5,468 nt of DNA from Candidatus Sumerlaeota bacterium (GTDB taxonomy: Bacteria; Sumerlaeota; Sumerlaeia; MWCT01; JAGHBZ01), in assembly GCA_021160705.1 (NCBI GenBank), contig JAGHBZ010000058.1, forward strand, positions 1 to 5,468, written 5' to 3'. The notes beneath the pieces were generated by a model. That model saw only the letters and a list, made by a program, of their open reading frames with translations, was not told where the DNA came from and did not search any database. Positions 1 through 5,468 of this stretch are shown here, in pieces; within the stretch, counting starts at the first letter, position 1; every line of letters begins with the position of its first letter. The position numbers and the translations under genes were made by a program.

Positions 1-1121
1 AGACTAAACATAAGCCCTACTACTCCACTTATCACAAGTAAAAAAGCAATAAAGAAAACCACAATCCCCCAGCTGCTCTTTTTTCTGGCATCAATATCTA
101 TAGCCAGGGCACGTTTTCGGCGCTCGGACTCTATGTCGGGAACTGCCTCGGAGGCGGGGATAGTATCGGTATAGGCTGGCGTCTCTTCAGACGTTCCCGA
201 CTGCAAGGAGGAGACTTCCTCTTGTAAGGGTATTATTTCTTTATAGTCTGAGAAATCCGCGCTTTCTCTTTCGCGATTTTGTATGGCAAGCAGTTCCATT
301 TTAAGGTCGCTGAGCAGTTCATCATAAGTCTGGTACCTATCATTGGGGTCTTTCTCAAGCATCCGTTGTATGATTTCCCATAGCCCGATAGAGACCTTGG
401 GGTTAACCAGGTAAAGGGGTACAGGTTGAGCAGTGGTATGTTTCAGCATAATCCCTAATGGTGTATCAGCTTCAAAGACAGGTCGTCTGGCAAGTATATG
501 ATAAAACGTTGCGCCGAGCGAATAAATATCGCCTCGGTGGTCAATCGGGCGACCGGATGCCATTTCAGGACTCATATAATAAGGTGTGCCGACAATAGTA
601 CCCTCTACTGTTTTAGACGTCTCGTCCCAAAGTATTTTTGCTAACCCAAAGTCAAGTACTTTAACCACATTCTCATAGTCGAGCATAAGATTCTGGGGTT
701 TAATATCACGATGGATAATATCGTTCTGGTATGCTGCCCTAAACCCTTCTACTGCCTGAATCATAAATTCGGTTAACTCTCTTACCGAAAAGTCTACCTT
801 TTTCTCAATTATTTGTGCGAAAGTAGGTCCATCTATGTACTCAAGGATTAAAAATGGCACGTTGTCCTCGGTCTGACCAAAGGAATAAATCTGCGCCACA
901 TTTCTATGTTTAATTTTAGAGATTGCCTCCGCTTCTCGTTCGAACCGTCTCAGGGCATCTACATCGTTTAACAAATTTGAATGCAATACTTTTATCGCCA
1001 CATCCCGATTCAATAGCTCGTCATAGCCCTTATAGACAACGGACATACCCCCACGTCCAATCAGGCTTAACACCACGTAGCCCCCAATTCTATCGCCAGC
1101 ACTATATTCTATCCCCGGCAT
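1..1121 (-). CDS. PknB-like membrane Ser/Thr protein kinase, C-terminus beyond window
   Basis: Eukaryotic-type (Hanks) Ser/Thr kinase, predicted to phosphorylate proteins on Ser/Thr using ATP at the inner face of the membrane. I translated it by hand: 373 codons are present and the frame is still open at the left edge. Kinase domain is about residues 12-275. It has the glycine loop G22-x-G-G25, ATP lysine K44 in VAIK, alpha-C glutamate E63, catalytic loop HRDIKPQN with D139, DFG at 157-159, an activation loop with T171, T175 and T179, and SPE at 184-186. All catalytic residues are intact, so it should be active. A Pro/Ser/Thr/Glu-rich juxtamembrane linker (about 290-333) and a basic patch RRKR (334-337) precede one hydrophobic helix (about 351-372). 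This is the PknB layout, with an outside sensor domain expected beyond the edge. The ATG at 1119-1121 is preceded by AGGGAG at 4 bases. It starts 20 bases after the helicase stop, so co-transcription is likely. The substrate is unknown. Confidence 0.93.
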   Translation of the reverse strand, partial: MPGIEYSAGDRIGGYVVLSLIGRGGMSVVYKGYDELLNRDVAIKVLHSNLLNDVDALRRFEREAEAISKIKHRNVAQIYSFGQTEDNVPFLILEYIDGPTFAQIIEKKVDFSVRELTEFMIQAVEGFRAAYQNDIIHRDIKPQNLMLDYENVVKVLDFGLAKILWDETSKTVEGTIVGTPYYMSPEMASGRPIDHRGDIYSLGATFYHILARRPVFEADTPLGIMLKHTTAQPVPLYLVNPKVSIGLWEIIQRMLEKDPNDRYQTYDELLSDLKMELLAIQNRERESADFSDYKEIIPLQEEVSSLQSGTSEETPAYTDTIPASEAVPDIESERRKRALAIDIDARKKSSWGIVVFFIAFLLVISGVVGLMFS

Positions 1122-1125
1122 TGTT

Positions 1126-1131
1126 CTCCCT
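1126..1131 (-). promoter_or_regulatory. Ribosome binding site of the kinase gene
   Basis: On the minus strand, AGGGAG lies 4 bases before the kinase ATG, inside the 20-base gap after the helicase stop codon. It supports this start and suggests the kinase is translated from a shared helicase-kinase message with its own initiation site. The spacing is a little short. Confidence 0.6.
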
Positions 1132-1141
1132 GAAATTTTAA

Positions 1142-3868
1142 CTATTTTCTTATCTCTATCCGAGAAGCGGGTAATTGTAGTATAAGCCCAAACCCACTCC
1201 GAGTTTCAATAAGTTTTTTTGCACGCTTTTGCCCAATCACCCTGGCAAAGGCTTTAATAAGTGCCGACTTATGTGCACTTATCTGCTGGCGTTCTACTTT
1301 GGTATCAGTCCAGACATATTCGTCTATCTCTGTGTATGTTGCACCACGCTCAGCTTTCTCCGCCAGCAAGACCAACAAGCGATAAGGTAATGGTGTCAAC
1401 GATAGGCGTTTCCCATAAAACCACACAATACCCGGTTCTTTATGGTCTATTATCAGTAGTGGGGATTCCTGCTCCTTGGGTTTGGGTGTTGATTTTTTTC
1501 TCTTAGGAATCTTTTTTGTTTTTGTACTCGGAATAGAACGCCCACGACCAGTATAAATTTTCTGCTGAGCGAACTTGCCCTCCTTCTTTCCGAAAACCAC
1601 ACTCTTCGCTGTGGTGATTAATTCTTCTGCCACCTTTGATGGCATCAGTCTCTTTAAGGTCTCAATATCCTTGATGTTGGCAATTGCTTCAGGTGAATCA
1701 AACCCTTCACGCACTAAATTGAAGATATACGTCCGCGACAGTCCACTTACACGTAATCGTGCCAACGCTACACCAGCTTCATCTACCCCACAACTCAAAC
1801 GCTCAGCAAGATGATTGAGAAATCTGGTTATTTGCTCACTGGCGTGGAGTGCAGAGGATATTTGTGCCAAACTCTGAACCAGCCAATTGTAATGCATTCC
1901 AAGATGACGTATCGTTCCTGTAAGGACCTGATATTTTTTCTCTATCTCTGGAGTTGAGTGCTCACTACTGACCCAATCAGTAAGCAACAATGTCTTTTTC
2001 ATCGCCACTATATCTGTCACACTCAATCCTGAGCCAGGGGCAATCAGTCGTTCAAGTGATTCTCTCATTCTCCCTCGCTCAAGTAGATAGCGCTTAATCT
2101 CTGCTGGATAAACATTGGCTCTACGTTCTCGGTAACTGCAAAAAAGTGGAAACTCACCTGCATCCGGAGTAAAGGATACTATTAGCAGTACCTCCAGCAC
2201 ATCGGGTTGAAGATTTTTATCAATAATTTCTTCCACCCATTTTTTGAACCGGAGTGCCGTTAATGGCTGGATTCCCTTAATTGCAACAACCTCGCCTATA
2301 CCACTGGGCGAGTATTCATTCTCTTCATTTTTTCTTATGAGTTCTGAGTCAATACACTGCCTGATTGCCTTCTCTATTTTTGTTTCTACTTTTGTGCGCT
2401 TTGACTTCTCCTGCCAGTGGCGAGTACCCGTATATGTGCTAAAGAAAAAGTCTTTAATTTTCTCCTGTGTACTAAACGCACCAGTTGCCACCAGGTCTAC
2501 CACGTATTTTTCCAGCGCCTTATTCTCAAGTGGTGGTGACGTGGACTCTAATTCGCCGTAGATGTAATAATTAAGCAGTCGTTCTACCTCTGCACGATTT
2601 GCTCCTATTAGTATAGACCTGCCAAAGTCAGTTGTGCGTGCGAATCGTGCGCTTCTGCCGCCCTGATTCCGAAATCGCTGTCGCGTCAAAGGCACAAAAC
2701 CAAATTCACCACTCCATTCATCCGCAACTATCATTTGATGAACATTGATTACATTGCGTCCAGTGAGATTTACTCCCTGTCCCAATGTTGTCGTGGAAAA
2801 TAATACCTTAATCAAACCGCTATCGTAAGCATCTTCAATAAGTTCACGCAGGTCCCAGCTCAAATCGGCATTGTGAAACGCAATACTGTGTTTCAGAGTT
2901 GATAACAGTGCATCCCTTGAATAACTCTCCTCGTAAAGAGATAATTCTGATAAAACCTGTTGCGCTTCTGGTAAAGAGCTCTGTTGTGCGAGCTCCAGTG
3001 CCCATTGTCGGCTCATAGTTTTTGTAGGAACAAATATCAATACCTGCTCGCCTTTATCTTCAGCCAGCTTCCGGGTCAGGTATTGCAGGGCTTCCCTGTA
3101 GAGTGGCTGAGAATTCACTGCTAAAGCCGTTTTGAACGGAGATGTCAGGGGTTCTTCTCCTTCTTCACCGGAATTAAAACAACGATAATAGAACACGCCA
3201 TCCTCAAGGTTATACACACCCTCACGAAGTTCTACCGGTCGTTTATGAAAATTAAGGAGTTCCGCATCAAGCCATTCTGCGATGTATTGTGCATCACCTA
3301 ATGTAGCGGAGAGCCCGATTATTTGCGGATTGTACGGCGATTGACGTATCTTGCTCAGGACGATGTCTACCACGTCGCCTCGCGATTGGTCTCCAAGCAT
3401 CTGCAACTCATCTGTGATGATTAACCCTACCTGCGCCAGTATCTGGGGGTGAGCCACAAGGTATGATTTCATCTTTTCATACACAGCAACCAGAAGGTCA
3501 AACTTACCTTGCGCCACCAGTTCATCAGCCTCCGGGCGTTCACTGGTGGCAATGACTACCCGAAAACCTAATGGCACAAATAGAGCACTCATCTCACGAA
3601 ATTTTTCTTCAGCCAGTGCTTTGGTGGGTACTAAATAAATCACACGTCGTTGCTCAAATAACACTCTGACTGAGACGCTTTCACCGATGAAGGTTTTCCC
3701 TGAGGAAGTGGGCGCAAACACTACCAGATTTGAGCCTCGCAGATAATTGGTCTCTATAAGTGCTGATTCCTGCAAAGGTAAGAGCTCGGTGAGTCCCTGC
3801 TCCCGCCAGATATCTATCACACGTGGAGGAATCTTGTAGCTAATTAGCTGTGCAATGTTTAATGGCAT
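1142..3868 (-). CDS. Hel308-type superfamily 2 DNA helicase with C-terminal OmpR-type winged helix
   Basis: Predicted ATP-dependent 3'-5' helicase of the Ski2/Hel308 (HELQ) family, whose known members unwind the lagging strand at stalled forks. RecA1 has Q33, motif I APTSSGKT (52-59), Ia PTKAL (71-75), motif II DELQ (153-156) and motif III SAT (187-189). RecA2 has motif IV around VLIFVPT (276-282), motif V TTTLGQGVNL (359-368) and a divergent motif VI, NQGGRSAR (401-408). The Hel308 winged helix (about 480-545, with IQPLTALRF), ratchet bundle (about 555-690, with LLLTDW and EIEKKY) and helix-hairpin-helix (about 693-730) follow in order. Beyond the usual Hel308 end come a Lys/Arg-rich linker (about 760-798) and an OmpR/PhoB-like winged helix (about 811-898: LSLTPLPYRLLVLLAEKA, then IETRSGFGL wing). 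At 908 residues it is longer than typical Hel308 (about 700-750). The ATG at 3866-3868 has only a weak purine-rich site upstream. A bacterial Ski2-like helicase of another subfamily is the main alternative; helicase identity is secure. Confidence 0.92.
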   Translation of the reverse strand: MPLNIAQLISYKIPPRVIDIWREQGLTELLPLQESALIETNYLRGSNLVVFAPTSSGKTFIGESVSVRVLFEQRRVIYLVPTKALAEEKFREMSALFVPLGFRVVIATSERPEADELVAQGKFDLLVAVYEKMKSYLVAHPQILAQVGLIITDELQMLGDQSRGDVVDIVLSKIRQSPYNPQIIGLSATLGDAQYIAEWLDAELLNFHKRPVELREGVYNLEDGVFYYRCFNSGEEGEEPLTSPFKTALAVNSQPLYREALQYLTRKLAEDKGEQVLIFVPTKTMSRQWALELAQQSSLPEAQQVLSELSLYEESYSRDALLSTLKHSIAFHNADLSWDLRELIEDAYDSGLIKVLFSTTTLGQGVNLTGRNVINVHQMIVADEWSGEFGFVPLTRQRFRNQGGRSARFARTTDFGRSILIGANRAEVERLLNYYIYGELESTSPPLENKALEKYVVDLVATGAFSTQEKIKDFFFSTYTGTRHWQEKSKRTKVETKIEKAIRQCIDSELIRKNEENEYSPSGIGEVVAIKGIQPLTALRFKKWVEEIIDKNLQPDVLEVLLIVSFTPDAGEFPLFCSYRERRANVYPAEIKRYLLERGRMRESLERLIAPGSGLSVTDIVAMKKTLLLTDWVSSEHSTPEIEKKYQVLTGTIRHLGMHYNWLVQSLAQISSALHASEQITRFLNHLAERLSCGVDEAGVALARLRVSGLSRTYIFNLVREGFDSPEAIANIKDIETLKRLMPSKVAEELITTAKSVVFGKKEGKFAQQKIYTGRGRSIPSTKTKKIPKRKKSTPKPKEQESPLLIIDHKEPGIVWFYGKRLSLTPLPYRLLVLLAEKAERGATYTEIDEYVWTDTKVERQQISAHKSALIKAFARVIGQKRAKKLIETRSGFGLILQLPASRIEIRK

Positions 3869-3898
3869 ATATTTTCTTGATTAAAGGGTTGAGAATAA

Positions 3899-3912
3899 TA
3901 TATTGGAATATA
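3899..3912. repeat. Small palindrome overlapping the helicase promoter -10
   Basis: TATATT-GG-AATATA has two perfect 6-base arms around GG. The right arm is exactly the minus-strand -10 hexamer of the helicase promoter, so a dimeric repressor bound here would block it. AT-rich short palindromes arise by chance, and the symmetry partly follows from the -10 sequence, so an operator role is only a possibility. Confidence 0.35.
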
Positions 3913-3936
3913 CCATTTTAACAAAGAAAAAGTCAA
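3907..3936 (-). promoter_or_regulatory. Sigma70-type promoter for the helicase-kinase unit
   Basis: Read on the minus strand, TTGACT (-35, 3931-3936, five of six consensus bases) is followed by an 18-base spacer and TATATT (-10, 3907-3912, five of six). TG sits one base before the -10, giving an extended -10 element (TGGTATATT). A transcript would start near 3900, leaving a leader of roughly 30 bases before the helicase ATG at 3868. This is the best promoter match in the intergenic region and it points the right way for the helicase and the kinase after it. Confidence 0.65.
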
Positions 3937-3996
3937 ATTTCTAAATAAACCAAATCCTATACCCGGGAATGCATTATGAAGCGATAAATAATGAGC

Positions 3997-4014
3997 TATC
4001 ACTAATCAGTGATA
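3997..4014. repeat. Inverted repeat upstream of the TldE-like gene, possible operator
   Basis: TATCACT-AATC-AGTGATA has perfect 7-base arms with a 4-base centre and ends 40 bases before the TldE-like start codon. The arms are too AT-rich and short, and no T-run follows, so it is not a convincing terminator. Its size and place suit a binding site for a dimeric helix-turn-helix regulator, or a short hairpin in the leader. No clear -35/-10 pair for the rightward gene was found near it. Confidence 0.45.
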
Positions 4015-4042
4015 AAGCAAGAGAATTACCAATTTTAAAAGC

Positions 4043-4048
4043 AAGGAA
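4043..4048 (+). promoter_or_regulatory. Ribosome binding site of the TldE-like gene
   Basis: AAGGAA lies about 6 bases before the ATG at 4055 and supports that start. There is no competing in-frame start with a better site upstream in this short intergenic region. Confidence 0.6.
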
Positions 4049-4054
4049 CTTATA

Positions 4055-5398
4055 ATGAAAGTCGAGCCTGATTCTGTATTATCTTCTTTAGAACGTTTGC
4101 TTAATCGCTCTTCAGCAGAGCAGACTGAATTATTATTTGTTCGGACAACCGAAGGACTCACACGTTTCAGCCGCAACGTTATCCACCAGAGCCTTCTCCG
4201 AACCAGTCATCAGTTAAATATTCGTCTTGTTTATGGCAAAAAAATTGGTTCATTCTTAACTGACCGTCTTGACCGGGAGGGTATTAATTATGCATTGAGA
4301 CAGGCTGAAGAGATTGCCCGACACCAGCGGAATGACGAGTATTTTTCATCTCTGCCCTCTGCCACTGCCAAAATAATTGATACGAAATCCCTGGTTGAGC
4401 CCACTGTTACAGTCTCGCCGGGCGACCGCGCAAGAGTAGTGGCTAAACTGGTTGAATCATTAAATAAGAACAAGATTGAAGTGAATGGGGCATTTACCAC
4501 GAAAATCCTGGAGCTGGCTGTGGTTAATTCCTGTGGAATACGCTCTTATTTTATCACCACCCTGGCTGAGTTAAAAGTCATTGCTGAGAGAAATTCGCTT
4601 ACTGCTTATGCATACCGTATCAGCCATAACGTTGAGGATATTAAGATAGAAGAAATTGCTGAGGAGCTGAAATCAAAGTTGCTTATTGCTAAGAAAAAAA
4701 CTGAAATAGAACCCGGTACATACACCGTGGTGCTTGAACCATACGCAGTGGCAACATTTATAGGGTTCTTGGGTCTTGTGGGATTTGGCGCACTGGCGTT
4801 TCTGGAGGGTCGCTCATTTATGTGTACCAAACGCGGTAAGAAGATTGCTCCCCAGAGCATTACCATTGTTGATGATGGATTCAATCCCCATACACTTCGC
4901 CAGCCATTTGATTATGAAGGGGTAAAAAAGCAAAAAGTAACACTTATAGATAGTGGTGTTGCTCGGAATCTGGTCTATGATTCGCGAACCGCTTCAATGA
5001 AAAAAAGAACCAAAAATACCGGACACGCTTTGCCTGCACCAAATACGTATGGTCCCCTGCCTTTGAATATGATTATGCGTCCCGGACGGCGTCCCCTTGA
5101 GTCCATAATAAAAGACGTGGAGTACGGGATATATGTTACCCGGTTTCACTATACAAATGTGGTTGAACCAGTGTCTACCGTGCTAACAGGGATGACCAGG
5201 GATGGGACATTCCTCATAAAAAATGGCAAACTTGACCACCCCATCACTGACCTCCGATTCACTCAAAGTATTCTCGCTCTACTAAAAAACATTCAAGCCG
5301 TTAGTAAAGAAGCACGGCTATGTGATAGTCCTCTGAGAACTGCTTATGTCCCGGCACTGTGTGTCTCAGATTTCCACTTTACTGGTAAGACAACTTAA
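4055..5398 (+). CDS. TldD/PmbA family protein, TldE-like (no HExxxH)
   Basis: Member of the TldD/PmbA (TldE) family, cytoplasmic proteins in which a TldD-TldE heterodimer forms a zinc protease that clips unfolded peptides, as in microcin B17 maturation and CcdA decay in E. coli. The 447-residue length is that of TldE/PmbA. Family features seen are the N-terminal fold with LNIRLVYGKKIGSF (54-67), VNSCGIRSYF (157-166), the strand-turn VTLIDSGVARNLVYDSRTAS (295-314), TGHALPAPN (322-330), the NMIMRPG turn (338-344), and a C-terminal strand pattern ending in DSPLRTAYVPALCVSDFHF. The place where TldD carries HExxxH is a hydrophobic glycine-rich helix (about 229-250, FIGFLGLVGFGALAF) with no zinc ligands. 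It is therefore the TldE-type, non-catalytic subunit. Its TldD partner is not adjacent: upstream is the divergent helicase and downstream a nucleotidyltransferase gene. The next gene starts 30 bases on, suggesting one operon. Confidence 0.88.
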   Translation: MKVEPDSVLSSLERLLNRSSAEQTELLFVRTTEGLTRFSRNVIHQSLLRTSHQLNIRLVYGKKIGSFLTDRLDREGINYALRQAEEIARHQRNDEYFSSLPSATAKIIDTKSLVEPTVTVSPGDRARVVAKLVESLNKNKIEVNGAFTTKILELAVVNSCGIRSYFITTLAELKVIAERNSLTAYAYRISHNVEDIKIEEIAEELKSKLLIAKKKTEIEPGTYTVVLEPYAVATFIGFLGLVGFGALAFLEGRSFMCTKRGKKIAPQSITIVDDGFNPHTLRQPFDYEGVKKQKVTLIDSGVARNLVYDSRTASMKKRTKNTGHALPAPNTYGPLPLNMIMRPGRRPLESIIKDVEYGIYVTRFHYTNVVEPVSTVLTGMTRDGTFLIKNGKLDHPITDLRFTQSILALLKNIQAVSKEARLCDSPLRTAYVPALCVSDFHFTGKTT

Positions 5399-5409
5399 TT
5401 TTGAGGAGT

Positions 5410-5415
5410 GGAGGG
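5410..5415 (+). promoter_or_regulatory. Candidate ribosome binding site of the nucleotidyltransferase gene
   Basis: GGAGGG matches the anti-Shine-Dalgarno sequence well but sits 13 bases from the ATG at 5429, which is long. It favours translation from within the same message as the TldE-like gene. An in-frame GTG at 5408 lies inside this purine stretch and has no suitable site of its own. Confidence 0.4.
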
Positions 5416-5428
5416 TATTCCTGAAATT

Positions 5429-5468
5429 ATGATAAACAAAGCCATTATTCTTGCTGCCGGACGCGGTG
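5429..5468 (+). CDS. Nucleotidyltransferase, N-terminus only (runs off right edge)
   Basis: Only 13 codons are visible: MINKAIILAAGRG, with the next codon cut by the edge. A hydrophobic first strand followed by LAAGRG is the nucleotide-binding signature (LAAGxGxR) of the NTP-transferase fold. That fold covers enzymes that join a nucleoside triphosphate to a sugar phosphate, such as RmlA, GlmU and GalU types, and also IspD and choline-phosphate cytidylyltransferases. The visible part cannot tell these apart. The product is expected to be cytoplasmic and to supply activated sugars or alcohols for envelope or lipid synthesis. It starts 30 bases after the TldE-like stop codon on the same strand with no terminator between, so the two are probably co-transcribed. 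Confidence 0.75.
   Translation, partial: MINKAIILAAGRG

Noticed and set aside
923..1141. Open frame on the plus strand, 72 codons
   Set aside because: It lies antisense to the intact kinase gene, whose conserved N-lobe motifs account for the sequence. The predicted peptide has no recognisable domain.
1261..2561. Three short plus-strand open frames (1261-1506, 1575-1814, 2244-2561)
   Set aside because: All lie inside the helicase gene on the opposite strand, where the encoded domains are clearly conserved. They look like chance frames.
1..3868. Reading the helicase-kinase pair as a known phage defence system (BREX- or Pgl-like)
   Set aside because: No methyltransferase, PglZ-type phosphatase, nuclease or other defence component is visible, and the helicase is Hel308-like rather than a BREX or DISARM type.
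3889..3916. Possible rightward promoter TTGAGA with TACCAT for the TldE-like gene
   Set aside because: The -10 matches only four of six bases, the spacer is 16 and the leader would be about 130 bases. It is too weak to list as a feature.
4051..4056. TATAAT resembling a -10 box
   Set aside because: It overlaps the start codon of the TldE-like gene, so transcription from it would miss the ATG and the ribosome site. It would have to be a promoter for something inside the gene.
4288..4884. Two short minus-strand open frames (4288-4500, 4606-4884)
   Set aside because: Both are antisense to the TldE-like gene and show no domain or ribosome site that would support them.
5408..5410. In-frame GTG as an alternative start of the nucleotidyltransferase
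   Set aside because: It falls inside the purine-rich ribosome site and would add residues before the usual hydrophobic first strand. The ATG at 5429 gives the normal family N-terminus.

Overview
The window looks like chromosomal DNA from a bacterium of moderate, slightly AT-leaning composition. The bacterial reading rests on a sigma70-type promoter, Shine-Dalgarno sites, a membrane-anchored PknB-type kinase and an OmpR-type winged helix. An uncultured or deep-branching lineage is plausible, because Hel308-type helicases are best known from archaea and eukaryotes, but the sequence alone does not fix a taxon. No phage, IS, CRISPR, rRNA or tRNA sequence is visible.

The left two thirds hold a leftward two-gene unit. 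A 908-residue Ski2/Hel308-type DNA helicase (3868 to 1142) is followed after 20 bases by a PknB-like Ser/Thr protein kinase (from 1121, running off the left edge just after its single transmembrane helix). The helicase has the full Hel308 layout: two RecA domains, winged helix, ratchet bundle and helix-hairpin-helix. It also carries a basic linker and a C-terminal OmpR/PhoB-type winged helix-turn-helix, which is the most unusual thing here. A good extended -10 promoter lies just upstream of the helicase.

A 186-base divergent intergenic region (3869-4054) holds that promoter and two short palindromes, one overlapping the promoter -10 and one in front of the rightward gene. The rightward unit starts with a TldD/PmbA-family protein (4055-5398). 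It is TldE-like because it lacks the HExxxH zinc motif. After 30 bases comes the start of a sugar-phosphate-type nucleotidyltransferase (5429 to the right edge).

The helicase and kinase are probably co-transcribed. A working idea is that a membrane kinase that senses an external or envelope signal shares regulation with, or phosphorylates, a DNA helicase that has its own sequence-reading DNA-binding domain. This is inference from gene order. The TldE-like protein and the nucleotidyltransferase look like housekeeping neighbours, with no visible functional link to the helicase-kinase pair.
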